A stretch of 64,000 nt of DNA from Gammaproteobacteria bacterium UBA7449 (GCA_002477465.1 DLPV01000023.1:9237-73236); one strand, 5' to 3'. Positions 52,569 to 62,193 are shown, counted from the first letter of the stretch. The notes: generated from the sequence alone by a model not told the origin. Numbers and translations: made by a program.

Positions 52569-53782
52569 CTCTTATTGTCTATGTGCGAGTTGCGCATCTT
52601 GCGCAACTTTTCCATTTGAGTCTGAATATTTTCCAGCCGCTCGTTGATTGCCCGTTTCGTAGCAATTATCTCTTCGTCCGGGGCCTCTTTGAATTCCTTG
52701 AAAGAATTAAAAAGTCTCGCTTCTTCTTTTAGCTGTTTTTCCCTGAAAGACTTGTAGCCCCTGACCTGTCGTCTGACGGCCAAACCGGGAACCAATACAA
52801 TAGAGACGGCGAGTGTATAAGGTAGGCCCAACCAGAGCATGAACAGCACCTGGCCGTAACCTTTATACAAATAGCTCCATTCCACATTGACCAGAAAGAC
52901 AGATACCAGAACCCCTACAGCACCAATCAGTGAAGCAAAGAACCAAAGCGTGTCTCCCAGGGATCCTATGCCGCCTGATCCGTCTGGGTTGTCTGGATTA
53001 AGAGAATATTGAATATGGGGGGCGAAGCGCAGATGCAGTGCAATCACTGAAATAATTGATAGCAAGCCCATGCCGGCAAAGAATCCCGACAAAAAGAAGC
53101 CAACGTAGATCATAGCGAGAGCGGGCACCGAGCCGCGTAAATCAGTCGGTACTCCTAGCAGGTGCCCGACGGAAATATTCAGCGTGGCAAAACCTGGCGG
53201 CAAGTCAGTGAATGTGAGCAAGGATGATTTGCTGCTATTCAGGCGACGACGAAACTGGGCAAAGTCGAATGATTCAAGCAGCAGTTGGGTTCGGCTGCTA
53301 TAACGCTTCTCGCCGAAGGCCTGCGAGAGATTCCGCTGAAATATCTCACCGGGCGCTTTTTGCAGTAGCACATATTGCCTCGTGTCTGGCGACTCATAGT
53401 TAGCAAAAACATTTGTGCCATAGATAAAATCACCGGCGTGAATACTGGCCACCAGCCGCGGCCGCTGGTCCTCGGCATCTAACCGAGACAGTTCTGTTTG
53501 CTGGGCAAATTCGAAGCGCGCAACATGCTTTTGTAACTGCGCACTGCCTTGCGGCTGATTTCGATATCGCTCAACTCTGGACAAGTAGGCTGCATTCGCC
53601 TTAAGAATTTTCAGGCAACGACTTTGAGGTTCGTGCAGACACTGCGATAGGGTAGCAAGCAATAGTGCAAAGGCACGCTCACGCTCGGCGCGATCAGTAT
53701 GAGTCGATTGAGTCTGGATGGAGCCGCGCTGGAAAATCACGGGCGCACCTACACTCATCCTTGAGTGGTGCAGAGATATCAT
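52565..53782 (-). CDS. Uncharacterised membrane protein, possible acyltransferase-like N-domain
   Basis: I do not recognise a named family for this 405-residue protein. The N-terminal 215 residues are soluble and contain L-V-A-S-I-H-A-G-D-F-I-Y-G near 110 and L-L-T-F-T-D-L-P-P-G near 187, faintly like the H-x-x-x-x-D and late motifs of LpxL-type acyltransferases. About four membrane segments follow (roughly residues 225-345), then a charged coiled-coil tail (365-400). The combination is unusual. Alternative reading: an unrelated membrane protein with chance motifs. It converges on gcvP with a 4-base overlap of stops. Confidence 0.6.
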   Translation of the reverse strand: MISLHHSRMSVGAPVIFQRGSIQTQSTHTDRAERERAFALLLATLSQCLHEPQSRCLKILKANAAYLSRVERYRNQPQGSAQLQKHVARFEFAQQTELSRLDAEDQRPRLVASIHAGDFIYGTNVFANYESPDTRQYVLLQKAPGEIFQRNLSQAFGEKRYSSRTQLLLESFDFAQFRRRLNSSKSSLLTFTDLPPGFATLNISVGHLLGVPTDLRGSVPALAMIYVGFFLSGFFAGMGLLSIISVIALHLRFAPHIQYSLNPDNPDGSGGIGSLGDTLWFFASLIGAVGVLVSVFLVNVEWSYLYKGYGQVLFMLWLGLPYTLAVSIVLVPGLAVRRQVRGYKSFREKQLKEEARLFNSFKEFKEAPDEEIIATKRAINERLENIQTQMEKLRKMRNSHIDNKS

Positions 53783-53878
53783 CGCTGAGCGTTATCCTTA
53801 TCATGGCAGCAATGTAAAAATAGGTCCGTAGAGGGACAAAAATCAGTCTAGGTCAAAAACTGGCATTTCGCCAGTTTA

Positions 53879-54205
53879 TTACTTTGGCTTAACTTTGACC
53901 ACAGTGCCGCTCACACTCACCATCATCATACCGCCTTTCTGGCCCACCACTTCATAGTCAATATCTATACCCACGACCGCGTTAGCGCCCATGGCTCTGG
54001 CATGGTATTCAACTTCCTGAAAAGCAATATCCCGGGCTTTACCTAGCTCGTCTTCGTAGGCACCTGCTCGACCGCCGACAATATCTCTAACGGCACCAAA
54101 AAGATCCTTGAAAATGTTTGCGCCTAGAATTGCCTCGCCGACAACGACGCCGAGATATTCTTCGATTTCTCGGCCCTGCAGTGTGTGCGTAGTTGAACGA
54201 ATCAT
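53879..54205 (-). CDS. YbjQ family (UPF0145) protein
   Basis: This 108-residue protein matches UPF0145 over its whole length: G-R-E-I-E-E-Y-L-G-V-V-V-G-E-A near residue 11, G-G-R-A-G-A-Y-E-D-E-L near 44, and A-R-A-M-G-A-N-A-V-V-G-I-D-I-D-Y near 69. Proteins of this family are described as putative heavy-metal-binding pentamers; no function is proven. It lies about 70 bases from the MAPEG gene on the same strand. Confidence 0.9.
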   Translation of the reverse strand: MIRSTTHTLQGREIEEYLGVVVGEAILGANIFKDLFGAVRDIVGGRAGAYEDELGKARDIAFQEVEYHARAMGANAVVGIDIDYEVVGQKGGMMMVSVSGTVVKVKPK

Positions 54206-54273
54206 ATGCTTTTCTCCTGGCTGTAATTGAGAAAGATCGAGTAATAAAAATTCCTAATCAAGGGATAACTGCT

Positions 54274-54681
54274 TCAGGTCGCTGACGATACGATGAGTAT
54301 CCACACACCCAGAACTGAAACATTACCAATGCCAAACATCACCAGCCTATGCATCACATTGTTATAGCCAAGATGGATACAGGTGTGAATGACGCGTGCT
54401 GCGACAAATCCCCAGGCCAGTATCACCGGTGCGGGGTCGGTCATTTCCATTGCGATGTACAGAATACCCGCGCCATAGAATAGCACCGGCACCTCGAACA
54501 GGTTGGCAAAATGTCGGTTAGTTTTCTGAACCATGTCAGGAATTTCTTCGCCCTGAAACATGGAATAATAGCTCAGCGAAACGTCACCCTTGCGCACTGA
54601 TGCCACTCGCTCGCGGAGCGTGAATAGCAAGATCACGAATGTAAGCAGGATCAAAAAAATAACGGATAAAGCATTTGTCAT
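54274..54681 (-). CDS. MAPEG family membrane protein
   Basis: This 135-residue protein has four likely membrane helices and the MAPEG pattern. R-H-F-A-N-L-F-E-V-P-V-L-F-Y near residue 45 and A-A-R-V-I-H-T-C-I-H-L near 95 match the glutathione-binding R-x-x-N-x-x-E and later R-x-x-H signatures. MAPEG proteins act on glutathione and lipophilic compounds in the membrane. The substrate is unknown. gshB elsewhere in the window shows the cell makes glutathione. Confidence 0.85.
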   Translation of the reverse strand: MTNALSVIFLILLTFVILLFTLRERVASVRKGDVSLSYYSMFQGEEIPDMVQKTNRHFANLFEVPVLFYGAGILYIAMEMTDPAPVILAWGFVAARVIHTCIHLGYNNVMHRLVMFGIGNVSVLGVWILIVSSAT

Positions 54682-54798
54682 TCCTTTTCTCGGGTAGCAG
54701 TCCGGAGATGACTATTCCCAGGTAACTGTTTATTTGGCCTGGCAAGCAACGCTTCCCGCGTGGCATGTAGGACTCAGAGCAGTATAATTCGCCCTCGC

Positions 54799-54823
54799 CA
54801 GACAAAACAGACAAAACAGACAA
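54799..54823 (+). repeat. Short 9-bp tandem repeat before pepQ
   Basis: CAGACAAAA occurs twice and is followed by CAGACAA, ending 2 bases before the preferred pepQ start. It occupies the usual ribosome-binding position, where no Shine-Dalgarno motif is visible. Confidence 0.7.
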
Positions 54824-54825
54824 TA

Positions 54826-56184
54826 ATGAAAAGTAGACTAACCCGCTGTAAGGATAATCGAGTGATTGCTGAAACCTACCAAAACCATATTGCCACTCTC
54901 CAAATCAGTTATGAAAAAGCGATTACGCATGTCGCGGCATCTCATCAACTGGACGGCCTTCTCATTCACAGCGGTAGCGAACACTACTATTTCGACGATG
55001 ATCGGGGAATTGCGTTTCAGGCATTTGGCCACTTCCTGCACTGGATAGACGTCAACAGGCCAGATCAACTGCTCCTCATCCGGCCGGGTGAGACGCCCAT
55101 TTATTTTCAGGTGATCCCCGATGACTTTTGGTATGAGCAGGCCATCGCCTCTGAGCCGGTGTGGGGAGAGTGTTTTAAGGTGGTGCGTGTAAACAGTTTG
55201 AGTGAAGTGGCGAAAGCGCTTCCTTCCGGGCAGTTTGCCTATTTAGGTGAAAGTAGCTCGCTTGCCGGCGCCATGAATATTGCTGAGGCAAACTGTAATC
55301 CCAAACCCTTGTGCAGCTATCTTGATTACTACCGAGCCTACAAAACAGAATACGAGTTGGATCAATTGCGTACGGCGAACCAGTTGGCTCTCAACGGGCA
55401 CCAGGCAGCGCGCGACTGCTTCCTGGCGGGCGGCAGCGAATACGATATCCACCTCGCCTATCTAGGCACCTGCGGTGTGTTAGAGGATGAAACGCCCTAT
55501 ACCAATATCGTAGCGCTAGACGATAAGTCGGCGATTCTGCACTACCAGAATAAGCGTCGCCAGCTCGCGCAGACCAGCCAGGTCCTGCTGATCGATGCCG
55601 GCTATCGCGTGCGCAGCTATGGCTCTGACATTACTCGTACTTGGGTTCGCGATGGCGTGCATGCGAGCTTTGCAGAACTGCTGGTGGGCATGGAGGCGAT
55701 CAAGGACAGACTGGTGGCCCAGGTCAGGCCCGGGATTTCCTACATAGACATTCACCGGCAGGCGCTTTCGCAGATCACCGAGCTGCTGCTGAGACTGGAG
55801 ATCTGTCATGGCGAAGCGCCCGACCTACTGGAGCGTGAGATAACACAGTTGTTTATGCCCCATGGTGTGGGTCATCTGCTAGGAATCCAGGTTCATGATG
55901 TCGGCGGCCACCAGCTGAATCATGATGGCGAAACCCTTGCTCCTCCCGCTCACTCTCCCATGTTGCGCAACACCCGCGACTTGGCAGCCGACATGGTGTT
56001 CACTATTGAACCCGGCTGTTACTTCATTCCCTTGCTGTTGGAACCACAGCGCAGCGGAGAAAATCACCACAGGTTCAATTGGGATCTTATCGATCAGCTT
56101 TATCCGTTAGGCGGCATCAGGGTCGAAGATAACGTGAGGGTGACGCAGAGCGGCGTTGAAAATCTCACCCCGGGTACAAGTTAA
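54826..56184 (+). CDS. pepQ: Xaa-Pro dipeptidase
   Basis: This roughly 452-residue M24B metallopeptidase splits dipeptides with C-terminal proline. The creatinase-like N-domain leads into a pita-bread catalytic domain. Metal ligands are visible in L-I-D-A-G-Y near residue 254, S-D-I-T-R-T-W near 266, the His in P-H-G-V-G-H-L-L-G near 348, and Glu in F-T-I-E-P-G-C-Y near 396 and G-I-R-V-E-D-N near 434. I use ATG 54826; the frame is open from 54760, but those residues do not fit the family. The upstream tandem repeat leaves the ribosome-binding site unclear. Confidence 0.88.
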   Translation: MKSRLTRCKDNRVIAETYQNHIATLQISYEKAITHVAASHQLDGLLIHSGSEHYYFDDDRGIAFQAFGHFLHWIDVNRPDQLLLIRPGETPIYFQVIPDDFWYEQAIASEPVWGECFKVVRVNSLSEVAKALPSGQFAYLGESSSLAGAMNIAEANCNPKPLCSYLDYYRAYKTEYELDQLRTANQLALNGHQAARDCFLAGGSEYDIHLAYLGTCGVLEDETPYTNIVALDDKSAILHYQNKRRQLAQTSQVLLIDAGYRVRSYGSDITRTWVRDGVHASFAELLVGMEAIKDRLVAQVRPGISYIDIHRQALSQITELLLRLEICHGEAPDLLEREITQLFMPHGVGHLLGIQVHDVGGHQLNHDGETLAPPAHSPMLRNTRDLAADMVFTIEPGCYFIPLLLEPQRSGENHHRFNWDLIDQLYPLGGIRVEDNVRVTQSGVENLTPGTS

Positions 56185-56196
56185 GCGAGCCCTGTA

Positions 56197-57489
56197 TCAA
56201 GCCAGCAAACGGTCTATTTGTGCGAGAAGTTTAGGTAAGGCAGAGCGATTGGCCTTCACTAGCGCTGCGCCTGACTGACCCATGGCTTCCCGCTTGGCCG
56301 GCTCGTCAAGAAGCTGTAGCAGTTGCGTCGACAGTTCGGTGGCATCCTGCACGGTACGAAGGGCATTCGCTGATTCCATCTGGGAGCAGATTTTCGCAAA
56401 GTTAAACTGGGAAGGGCCCACCAAAACCGGCAGCGCCCACGCCGCAGGCTCGAGTACATTTTGGCACCCCGTATCAACCAGACTACCTCCCACAAAGGCG
56501 ATATCACCCAGACTGTAGTAAGCCATCATTTCACCCATGGAATCGCCCAGCAGAACCTGGGTATCCGCGGCCAGTGCCTGACCACTGCTGCGGCGTTGCA
56601 GTCGCAGACCTCTTTTTTGACACAGCTCTGCCACCCCCTGAAATCTCTCCGGGTGACGGGGAATCAGTATGCAGAGCGGTGATTCCACCGCATCCAGTAG
56701 TGGCAAAATCGCATCCAGCACTTTGCTTTCTTCGCCTTCTCGCGTACTGGCAATAACAATTACTGTGCGACCTGATGCTTTGATTGATGAAAATGGCTCA
56801 GCGTTATGCGACAGTGTGGTGTCAACATCAACATAGAATTTCAGGCTGCCCGTGACTTCAACCTTGCTGGCTTCAGCACCTAGCGCCATAAGACGATCGG
56901 CATCGGCTTGGGACTGCGCCGCGATTAAATCTATAGCTATTAGCATTTGTCGCGCCAGACTTGAGATGCGACGGTAACCCGCAGCAGACCTTTCCGACAG
57001 ACGCGCATTGGCCAGTAGAATTTTAACGTTTTCATGTTTACAGGCAGCTATAGTGTTGGGCCACAACTCAGTTTCCATAATGATCACGAGCCCCGGCCTG
57101 ATTTTTCGAAGGAAGCGCCTTACCAGAAATTCCAAATCGTAAGGTGCATAGACATGGGTCACAGCATCTCCGAACAGGCTGCGAACGCGTTCGGAGCCGG
57201 TGGGTGTGGTGGTGGTTATTATAATTCTGACATTGGGATTGGCGCTGCGTAAGGCTTTGACCAGTGGCGCGGCGGCCACCGTCTCTCCTACCGAGACCGC
57301 ATGGATCCATATACCAGCTGAGGTTTTAGCGGGCGCCGTCGATTCTGTGGCATCTGCGCTCTTGAAAAGCGCGAAGCGTTCACCGATGCGCCGGCGATAA
57401 TCAGGTGCGGCAAGGGACTTTCCATAAAGGCGCGCAACGATAAACGGTAACGCCAATAATAAGAGCAGGCTATAGAAGAGACGCCACAT
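56197..57489 (-). CDS. waaA: 3-deoxy-D-manno-octulosonic acid (Kdo) transferase
   Basis: This 430-residue inner-membrane-anchored GT-B enzyme attaches Kdo to lipid IVA. An N-terminal hydrophobic anchor (Y-S-L-L-L-L-L-A-L-P-F-I-V) is followed by I-W-I-H-A-V-S-V-G-E-T-V-A-A near residue 61, which holds the conserved catalytic Glu. M-E-T-E-L-W-P-N-T-I near 139 and the C-terminal F-V-G-G-S-L-V-D-T-G-C-Q-N-V-L-E-P near 334 complete the signature. It begins the LPS-related stretch that runs to the window end. Confidence 0.95.
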   Translation of the reverse strand: MWRLFYSLLLLLALPFIVARLYGKSLAAPDYRRRIGERFALFKSADATESTAPAKTSAGIWIHAVSVGETVAAAPLVKALRSANPNVRIIITTTTPTGSERVRSLFGDAVTHVYAPYDLEFLVRRFLRKIRPGLVIIMETELWPNTIAACKHENVKILLANARLSERSAAGYRRISSLARQMLIAIDLIAAQSQADADRLMALGAEASKVEVTGSLKFYVDVDTTLSHNAEPFSSIKASGRTVIVIASTREGEESKVLDAILPLLDAVESPLCILIPRHPERFQGVAELCQKRGLRLQRRSSGQALAADTQVLLGDSMGEMMAYYSLGDIAFVGGSLVDTGCQNVLEPAAWALPVLVGPSQFNFAKICSQMESANALRTVQDATELSTQLLQLLDEPAKREAMGQSGAALVKANRSALPKLLAQIDRLLA

Positions 57490-57601
57490 AACTTGGATTC
57501 AGACCTGGTAACCTGTGCCAAAAAGTACACAGTTCGCCGATGGGAAATTCAGCTTGATGTCGATATACTCAAAAGGCGTTCGCGAGGCTAAAAGGTAACT
57601 A

Positions 57602-58816
57602 ATGACACTGCGCTATTCAACAGACATCGTCATCTTCGGTGGCGGGATTGCTGGATTATGGCTGTTGAATAGTCTGCGCGAAGCAGGTTACCAGGCCATC
57701 CTATTCGAACGCCACACCATCGGTGGCGGCCAAACATTGGCATCTCAAGGCATTATTCACGGTGGCTTGAAGTATGCGCTACAGGGATCCCTGACCGGAG
57801 CGGCCCAGGCCATAGCCGCGATGCCGGAGCGCTGGCGACAGTGTCTGGCCGGCGAAGGTGACATGGATTTACGTGGCACCCGAGTACTTTGCGAACACTA
57901 CTACATGTGGTCCGGCGCCAGCATGCGCAGCAAACTGAAGTCTTTTCTCGGCAGCAAGAGTCTGAGGGGCCGGGTGGATACGGTACCCCAGGCTGAATAC
58001 CCTGAGTTTTTCCAACAGGCATCCATCAAAGGCACACTTTACCAGCTGCCCGATTTCGTGGTGGATAGCGAGAGCCTGATAGACGTCCTGGCCGGCAGGC
58101 AACAGGCCCATCTTTTTAGCCTGCCCGACCAGGTCGTCGAATTCGGCAGTGATGGATTTTCTGATGCCAGGACACTGAAATTGACCCACCGCGAGCATGA
58201 CATAGAAATGAGCGTGCAGCGCTTTATCTTTGCAGCAGGGGAAGGCAACAAGGGTTTAATCAATGCCGCAGGACTAGGCAAGCCTCAAACTCAGGTCCGC
58301 CCCCTAAATATGGTCTACCTCAAAATGCCTGGACTACCGCAGCTGTTTGTTCACTGCATCGGCGACAGTTTTAGTCTGACTCCCAGACTCACAGTGACTT
58401 CACATCGAGATGAGAGTGGTGAGACTGTCTGGTATCTCGGGGGTGACATCGCCGAGACTGGCGTGGGTAAGACCGATGCTGAGCAAGTAGATAGGGCGCG
58501 TCAGTTGTTAGACGAGCTGTTTCCCTGGATTGATGTGACAGCAGCCGAGTGGCGCTGCTTTACCATCAACCGGGCCGAACCCAAGGTGGAAAACGATAGC
58601 AGACCCGACGACGCCTACTTCACCAAAGAAGAGAATATCCTGGTGACCTGGCCAACCAAGCTTACGCTAGCACCGGCACTGTCTGACCAGGTTCTTGCTG
58701 ACCTCCGCAAGGACAAGATTATCCCCTCAAGCGCTGCACCAGAAATCACCCTTGAGGCGATTCTCAAACCCGCCGTAATAGGTGCGCCGGAATGGCACCT
58801 GGGGACGACAGCATGA
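57602..58816 (+). CDS. FAD-dependent oxidoreductase (DAO family)
   Basis: This 404-residue protein has an N-terminal FAD-binding motif I-V-I-F-G-G-G-I-A-G-L-W near residue 9, an E-R at the end of the second strand, and a GG-motif-like G-G-G-Q-T-L-A-S-Q-G-I-I-H-G-G-L-K-Y near 42. It resembles glycerol-3-phosphate dehydrogenase and D-amino acid oxidase relatives, but no substrate can be named. Its TGA stop overlaps the ATG of the next gene (ATGA), so it is translationally coupled to the aldo/keto reductase. Confidence 0.82.
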   Translation: MTLRYSTDIVIFGGGIAGLWLLNSLREAGYQAILFERHTIGGGQTLASQGIIHGGLKYALQGSLTGAAQAIAAMPERWRQCLAGEGDMDLRGTRVLCEHYYMWSGASMRSKLKSFLGSKSLRGRVDTVPQAEYPEFFQQASIKGTLYQLPDFVVDSESLIDVLAGRQQAHLFSLPDQVVEFGSDGFSDARTLKLTHREHDIEMSVQRFIFAAGEGNKGLINAAGLGKPQTQVRPLNMVYLKMPGLPQLFVHCIGDSFSLTPRLTVTSHRDESGETVWYLGGDIAETGVGKTDAEQVDRARQLLDELFPWIDVTAAEWRCFTINRAEPKVENDSRPDDAYFTKEENILVTWPTKLTLAPALSDQVLADLRKDKIIPSSAAPEITLEAILKPAVIGAPEWHLGTTA

Positions 58817-59601
58817 AGAGCGTGCCCAAGCGACAGCTGGGGTCCACCGGGATAGACGTTTCCTGCCTTGGTCTTGGTACGGTGAAGCTGGGGCGCAACC
58901 AGGGCGTTAAATATCCCCGGCACTTTGATTTGCCCAATGATGAACAGGTCATTGCTCTGCTAGACCAGGCACGCGGACTGGGAATCAACTTTATAGACAC
59001 TGCCCCTGCCTATGGCAGCAGCGAAGAGCGCTTGGGCAAGCTAATGCAAAACCGGCAGGACTGGATAATTTGTTCCAAGGTTGGAGAAGAGTTTGAAGAT
59101 GGCGCCTCACATTTCGATTTCTCAGCGCAACATACCCGTCACAGTGTCGAGCGGAGTTTGCGCCGATTGCGCACGGACTATCTGGACCTGGTGTTAATTC
59201 ACTCAAACGGTGAAGACCTTGGAATACTTGAGCAGACCGACTGCCTTGAGACGCTACTGAACCTAAAAGATGAGGGCTTGATTCGCGCCGTGGGTATGTC
59301 CACCAAGACTGCTATCGGTGGCAAGCGCGCTCTTCCACTTTGTGATGCCTTGATGCTTACATTCAACGCGACTACAACGGCTGAAGAACCAGTCATCGAC
59401 TTGGCCAGAGCGCAGGGCAAGGCAATATTAGTTAAAAAAGCTTTCGATAGCGGCCACGCGACTGACCAGCCGGGCGGCCCTGAGCAGGCGCTTGGGTTTG
59501 TACTAACTAAACCGGGAGTTAGCAGCGTGATTGTCGGAACAATAAACCCTGAACATTTGCGGAGTAATGCTGAGATCGCTGCTGAGGTAATCTTAAATTA
59601 A
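58813..59601 (+). CDS. Aldo/keto reductase
   Basis: This roughly 262-residue NADPH-dependent TIM-barrel reductase shows the AKR catalytic set: Asp and Tyr in F-I-D-T-A-P-A-Y-G-S-S-E near residue 60, Lys in I-C-S-K-V-G near 85, and His in L-V-L-I-H-S-N-G near 130. S-V-I-V-G-T-I-N near 240 belongs to the cofactor site. The start at ATG 58813 forms an ATGA overlap with the FAD enzyme. The pair is placed between waaA and hldE; a role in making or recycling a modified sugar or lipid is possible but not shown. Confidence 0.88.
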   Translation: MKSVPKRQLGSTGIDVSCLGLGTVKLGRNQGVKYPRHFDLPNDEQVIALLDQARGLGINFIDTAPAYGSSEERLGKLMQNRQDWIICSKVGEEFEDGASHFDFSAQHTRHSVERSLRRLRTDYLDLVLIHSNGEDLGILEQTDCLETLLNLKDEGLIRAVGMSTKTAIGGKRALPLCDALMLTFNATTTAEEPVIDLARAQGKAILVKKAFDSGHATDQPGGPEQALGFVLTKPGVSSVIVGTINPEHLRSNAEIAAEVILN

Positions 59602-59634
59602 AGACCTAAGCACTGCGGCTGATACGGCTGCAGC

Positions 59635-61065
59635 TCAATCACCAACCCTGCGCATCTTTTCAACGATATCTGAAGTCGAGCAATTATCGAGAAACTCAAG
59701 CGCTTGTACCTTGCCGCCGTATGCAAGTACAAATTCACCACCCACAACCTGATCGATAGCATAGTCGCCGCCCTTAACCAGAATTTCTGGTTTGAGGGAC
59801 TGCAGCAGTGTCTCTGGCGTATCTTCACTAAAACTGACAACCCAGTCTACCGCCTCAAGTCCCGCCAATACAGCCATCCGCCGTTCCAGGGGATTAATAG
59901 GTCGGCCTGGCCCTTTTAACCGCCGCACAGAGTCGTCATCATTTATAGCAACCACAAGCCGTTCACCGAGCTTTCTAGCTTCGTTAAGATAACCGACATG
60001 TCCGGCATGAATAATGTCGAAGCAGCCATTTGTGAAGACAATACTCTCTCCATGGGCTCGCGCATCCTCTACCGCAATGGCAAGCTGGTCTGATGTCATT
60101 ACGCCCTGGCCTGAATCTTGCTCCCCCAGAATCGCACGACGCAGCTCTGGCCCGCTTATAGCTGCAGTACCAAGCTTGCCAACCACCTGGCCTGCAGCGA
60201 TGTTGGCCAGTGCTGTGGCATCTGCCATAGTCTCACCCGCTGCTAATGCAGCTGCCAAAACTGATATCACGGTATCACCCGCGCCAGTAACATCGAAAAC
60301 TTCCTGCGCTTTGGCAGGCAGATGCAGCTCCGGCGAGTCCGGGCGGATGAGTGTCATACCGTTTTCACCGCGAGTGATAAGTATGGCCTCTAGTTCAAGG
60401 TCACTGACCAACTGCATACCCTTGGCCACAAGATCTGTTTCATTTGCGCAGTGGCCGACCACCGCTTCGAATTCGTTCAAATTGGGAGTAATCAGAGTAG
60501 CGCCCCGGTACTTATCGAAATCTGAACCTTTGGGGTCGACAATAACCGGAATGCCATGATCTCTGCCTAGTTTTATTAGAGGTGCAATTTCCTGCAGAGC
60601 ACCCTTGGCATAATCCGACAGAACCATCGCCTGGGTGTTGCTGATCTGTGCTTTTGCTTTAGTCAACAAACTGATTACATCTTGTTTTTCGAATGCTTGT
60701 TCAAAATCAGCTCTGATCAGCTGTTGATGCTGACTGATGACACGAAGTTTGGTGATAGTGGGCTTGTCGGGGCAATGGATAAAATCGCAAAGCACTCCTG
60801 CTGCCGTGAGCCGAGATTCAAGCTCAGTACCGCTCTCATCCTCACCTACTACACCAATTATCCGGGTCGCACTGCCAAGAGCAGAAATATTAAGTGCCAC
60901 GTTGCCCGCGCCGCCAGGTCTGTCTTCCTGATTAGCCACCTTAACAACGGGTACCGGCGCTTCTGGTGAAATCCTGTTGGCACTGCCATGCCAGTAGCGA
61001 TCGAGCATCACATCGCCGATGACAAGCAGTCTAGCGTCCTGAAAGGACGGCATTTCCAATTTCAT
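59635..61065 (-). CDS. hldE: Bifunctional heptokinase/ADP-heptose synthase
   Basis: This 476-residue fusion makes ADP-heptose for the LPS inner core. Residues about 1-320 are a PfkB-type kinase with R-P-G-G-A-G-N-V-A-L-N near 51 and the catalytic D-V-T-G-A-G-D-T near 268. Residues about 345-476 are a nucleotidyltransferase with F-T-N-G-C-F-D-I-I-H-A-G-H-V near 350. Length and order match E. coli HldE (477). It converges with the aldo/keto reductase and is divergent from the lpxL-like gene. Confidence 0.96.
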   Translation of the reverse strand: MKLEMPSFQDARLLVIGDVMLDRYWHGSANRISPEAPVPVVKVANQEDRPGGAGNVALNISALGSATRIIGVVGEDESGTELESRLTAAGVLCDFIHCPDKPTITKLRVISQHQQLIRADFEQAFEKQDVISLLTKAKAQISNTQAMVLSDYAKGALQEIAPLIKLGRDHGIPVIVDPKGSDFDKYRGATLITPNLNEFEAVVGHCANETDLVAKGMQLVSDLELEAILITRGENGMTLIRPDSPELHLPAKAQEVFDVTGAGDTVISVLAAALAAGETMADATALANIAAGQVVGKLGTAAISGPELRRAILGEQDSGQGVMTSDQLAIAVEDARAHGESIVFTNGCFDIIHAGHVGYLNEARKLGERLVVAINDDDSVRRLKGPGRPINPLERRMAVLAGLEAVDWVVSFSEDTPETLLQSLKPEILVKGGDYAIDQVVGGEFVLAYGGKVQALEFLDNCSTSDIVEKMRRVGD

Positions 61066-61254
61066 TCCTTAAGCCCTTTTTCTCGTGTCCCGGTCCCAAG
61101 TACCGGTCTCATGTTTCGTAGAGATGCGGCAGATAATAACATAGGGTATCGAATCCGATATCGAACTTTTACCGTCTGGCGTGGGTTGCACGGCCAGCTT
61201 TGCTACAATACCGTCGGCAACTCACTACCTTAAAAGACCCTGTAATCCCTGACT

Positions 61255-62193
61255 GTGACCGACCCTACTCGCCAATTTGTGCCACTGGGCCAATTTAAAC
61301 ATCCGCGCTACTGGCCAACCTGGCTAGGGATTGGCTGTATGTGGGTGGCAGCCAATCTGCCCTACTCCCTGCAATTACAGCTAGGGAAGTTCATTGGCTT
61401 TCTGTCCTACCATTTCGCCTGGGGACGACGCCGGGTATGCGAGATAAACCTGAGGCTATGTTTCCCCAACCTATCTCCTGAGGAGCATAGGAACCTGGTA
61501 CGAAAGACATTTCAATCCAATGGGATTGGCTTCATTGAGATTGCTATAGCCTGGTGCGGCAAGTTGGACAAATACAGAGGCATGGCCACTTTCCATGGCC
61601 TTGAGAACCTGGGGAAAGCAAAGGCAGAAAATAAAGGGGTTTTGCTGATTGGGCCCCATCTCACGACTTTCGAGATGGCTGGATTTCTCTACTCCTCGAT
61701 TGGGGAGCTTAATGGCACTTATCGAGCCAACGACAAGAATCCTCTGTTTGATGCGTTTATGTACAACGGGCGCCATCGCGTTTATCCGGGCTTGTTTGAA
61801 CGCAAGGATATCAGAGGTGCTATGCGCTGCCTGAAAAAAGGCGGGTTGCTTTGGTATGCTCCCGATCAGGACTACGGTGCCCAACACTCGGTTTTCGTAC
61901 CCTTCTTTGGTAATCTCGCGGCTACGATCACTGCCGGTAGTCGCTTTGCAAAGTTCAATGGCTCTCCGGTGGTGTTTTTCAGCCACTACAGAAAGCCCGA
62001 CAACTCTGGCTACGAAATACACTTTAGCCCTGTCCTGGAAGACTACCCCAGCGGCGACGATGAAGAAGATGGCAGAATCATCAACCGCTGGATAGAAGCG
62101 GCAATACGCAAGCAGCCCGACCAATACCTCTGGCTGCATAAACGTTTCAAGACGCCACTCCCCGGGAAAAAAGAAAACCCCTACAGCTCATGA
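61255..62193 (+). CDS. lpxL: Lipid A late acyltransferase (LpxL/HtrB family)
   Basis: This 312-residue inner-membrane enzyme adds a secondary acyl chain to Kdo-lipid A. A membrane anchor is near residues 20-55. The catalytic H-x-x-x-x-E is G-P-H-L-T-T-F-E-M near 138. Y-R-A-N-D-K-N-P near 160, R-K-D-I-R-G near 183 and Y-A-P-D-Q-D-Y-G near 200 are LPLAT motifs, and V-F-V-P-F-F-G follows. The GTG at 61255 gives standard length. Whether it adds the first (LpxL) or second (LpxM) chain cannot be told. The next gene overlaps its stop by 4 bases. Confidence 0.9.
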   Translation: MTDPTRQFVPLGQFKHPRYWPTWLGIGCMWVAANLPYSLQLQLGKFIGFLSYHFAWGRRRVCEINLRLCFPNLSPEEHRNLVRKTFQSNGIGFIEIAIAWCGKLDKYRGMATFHGLENLGKAKAENKGVLLIGPHLTTFEMAGFLYSSIGELNGTYRANDKNPLFDAFMYNGRHRVYPGLFERKDIRGAMRCLKKGGLLWYAPDQDYGAQHSVFVPFFGNLAATITAGSRFAKFNGSPVVFFSHYRKPDNSGYEIHFSPVLEDYPSGDDEEDGRIINRWIEAAIRKQPDQYLWLHKRFKTPLPGKKENPYSS

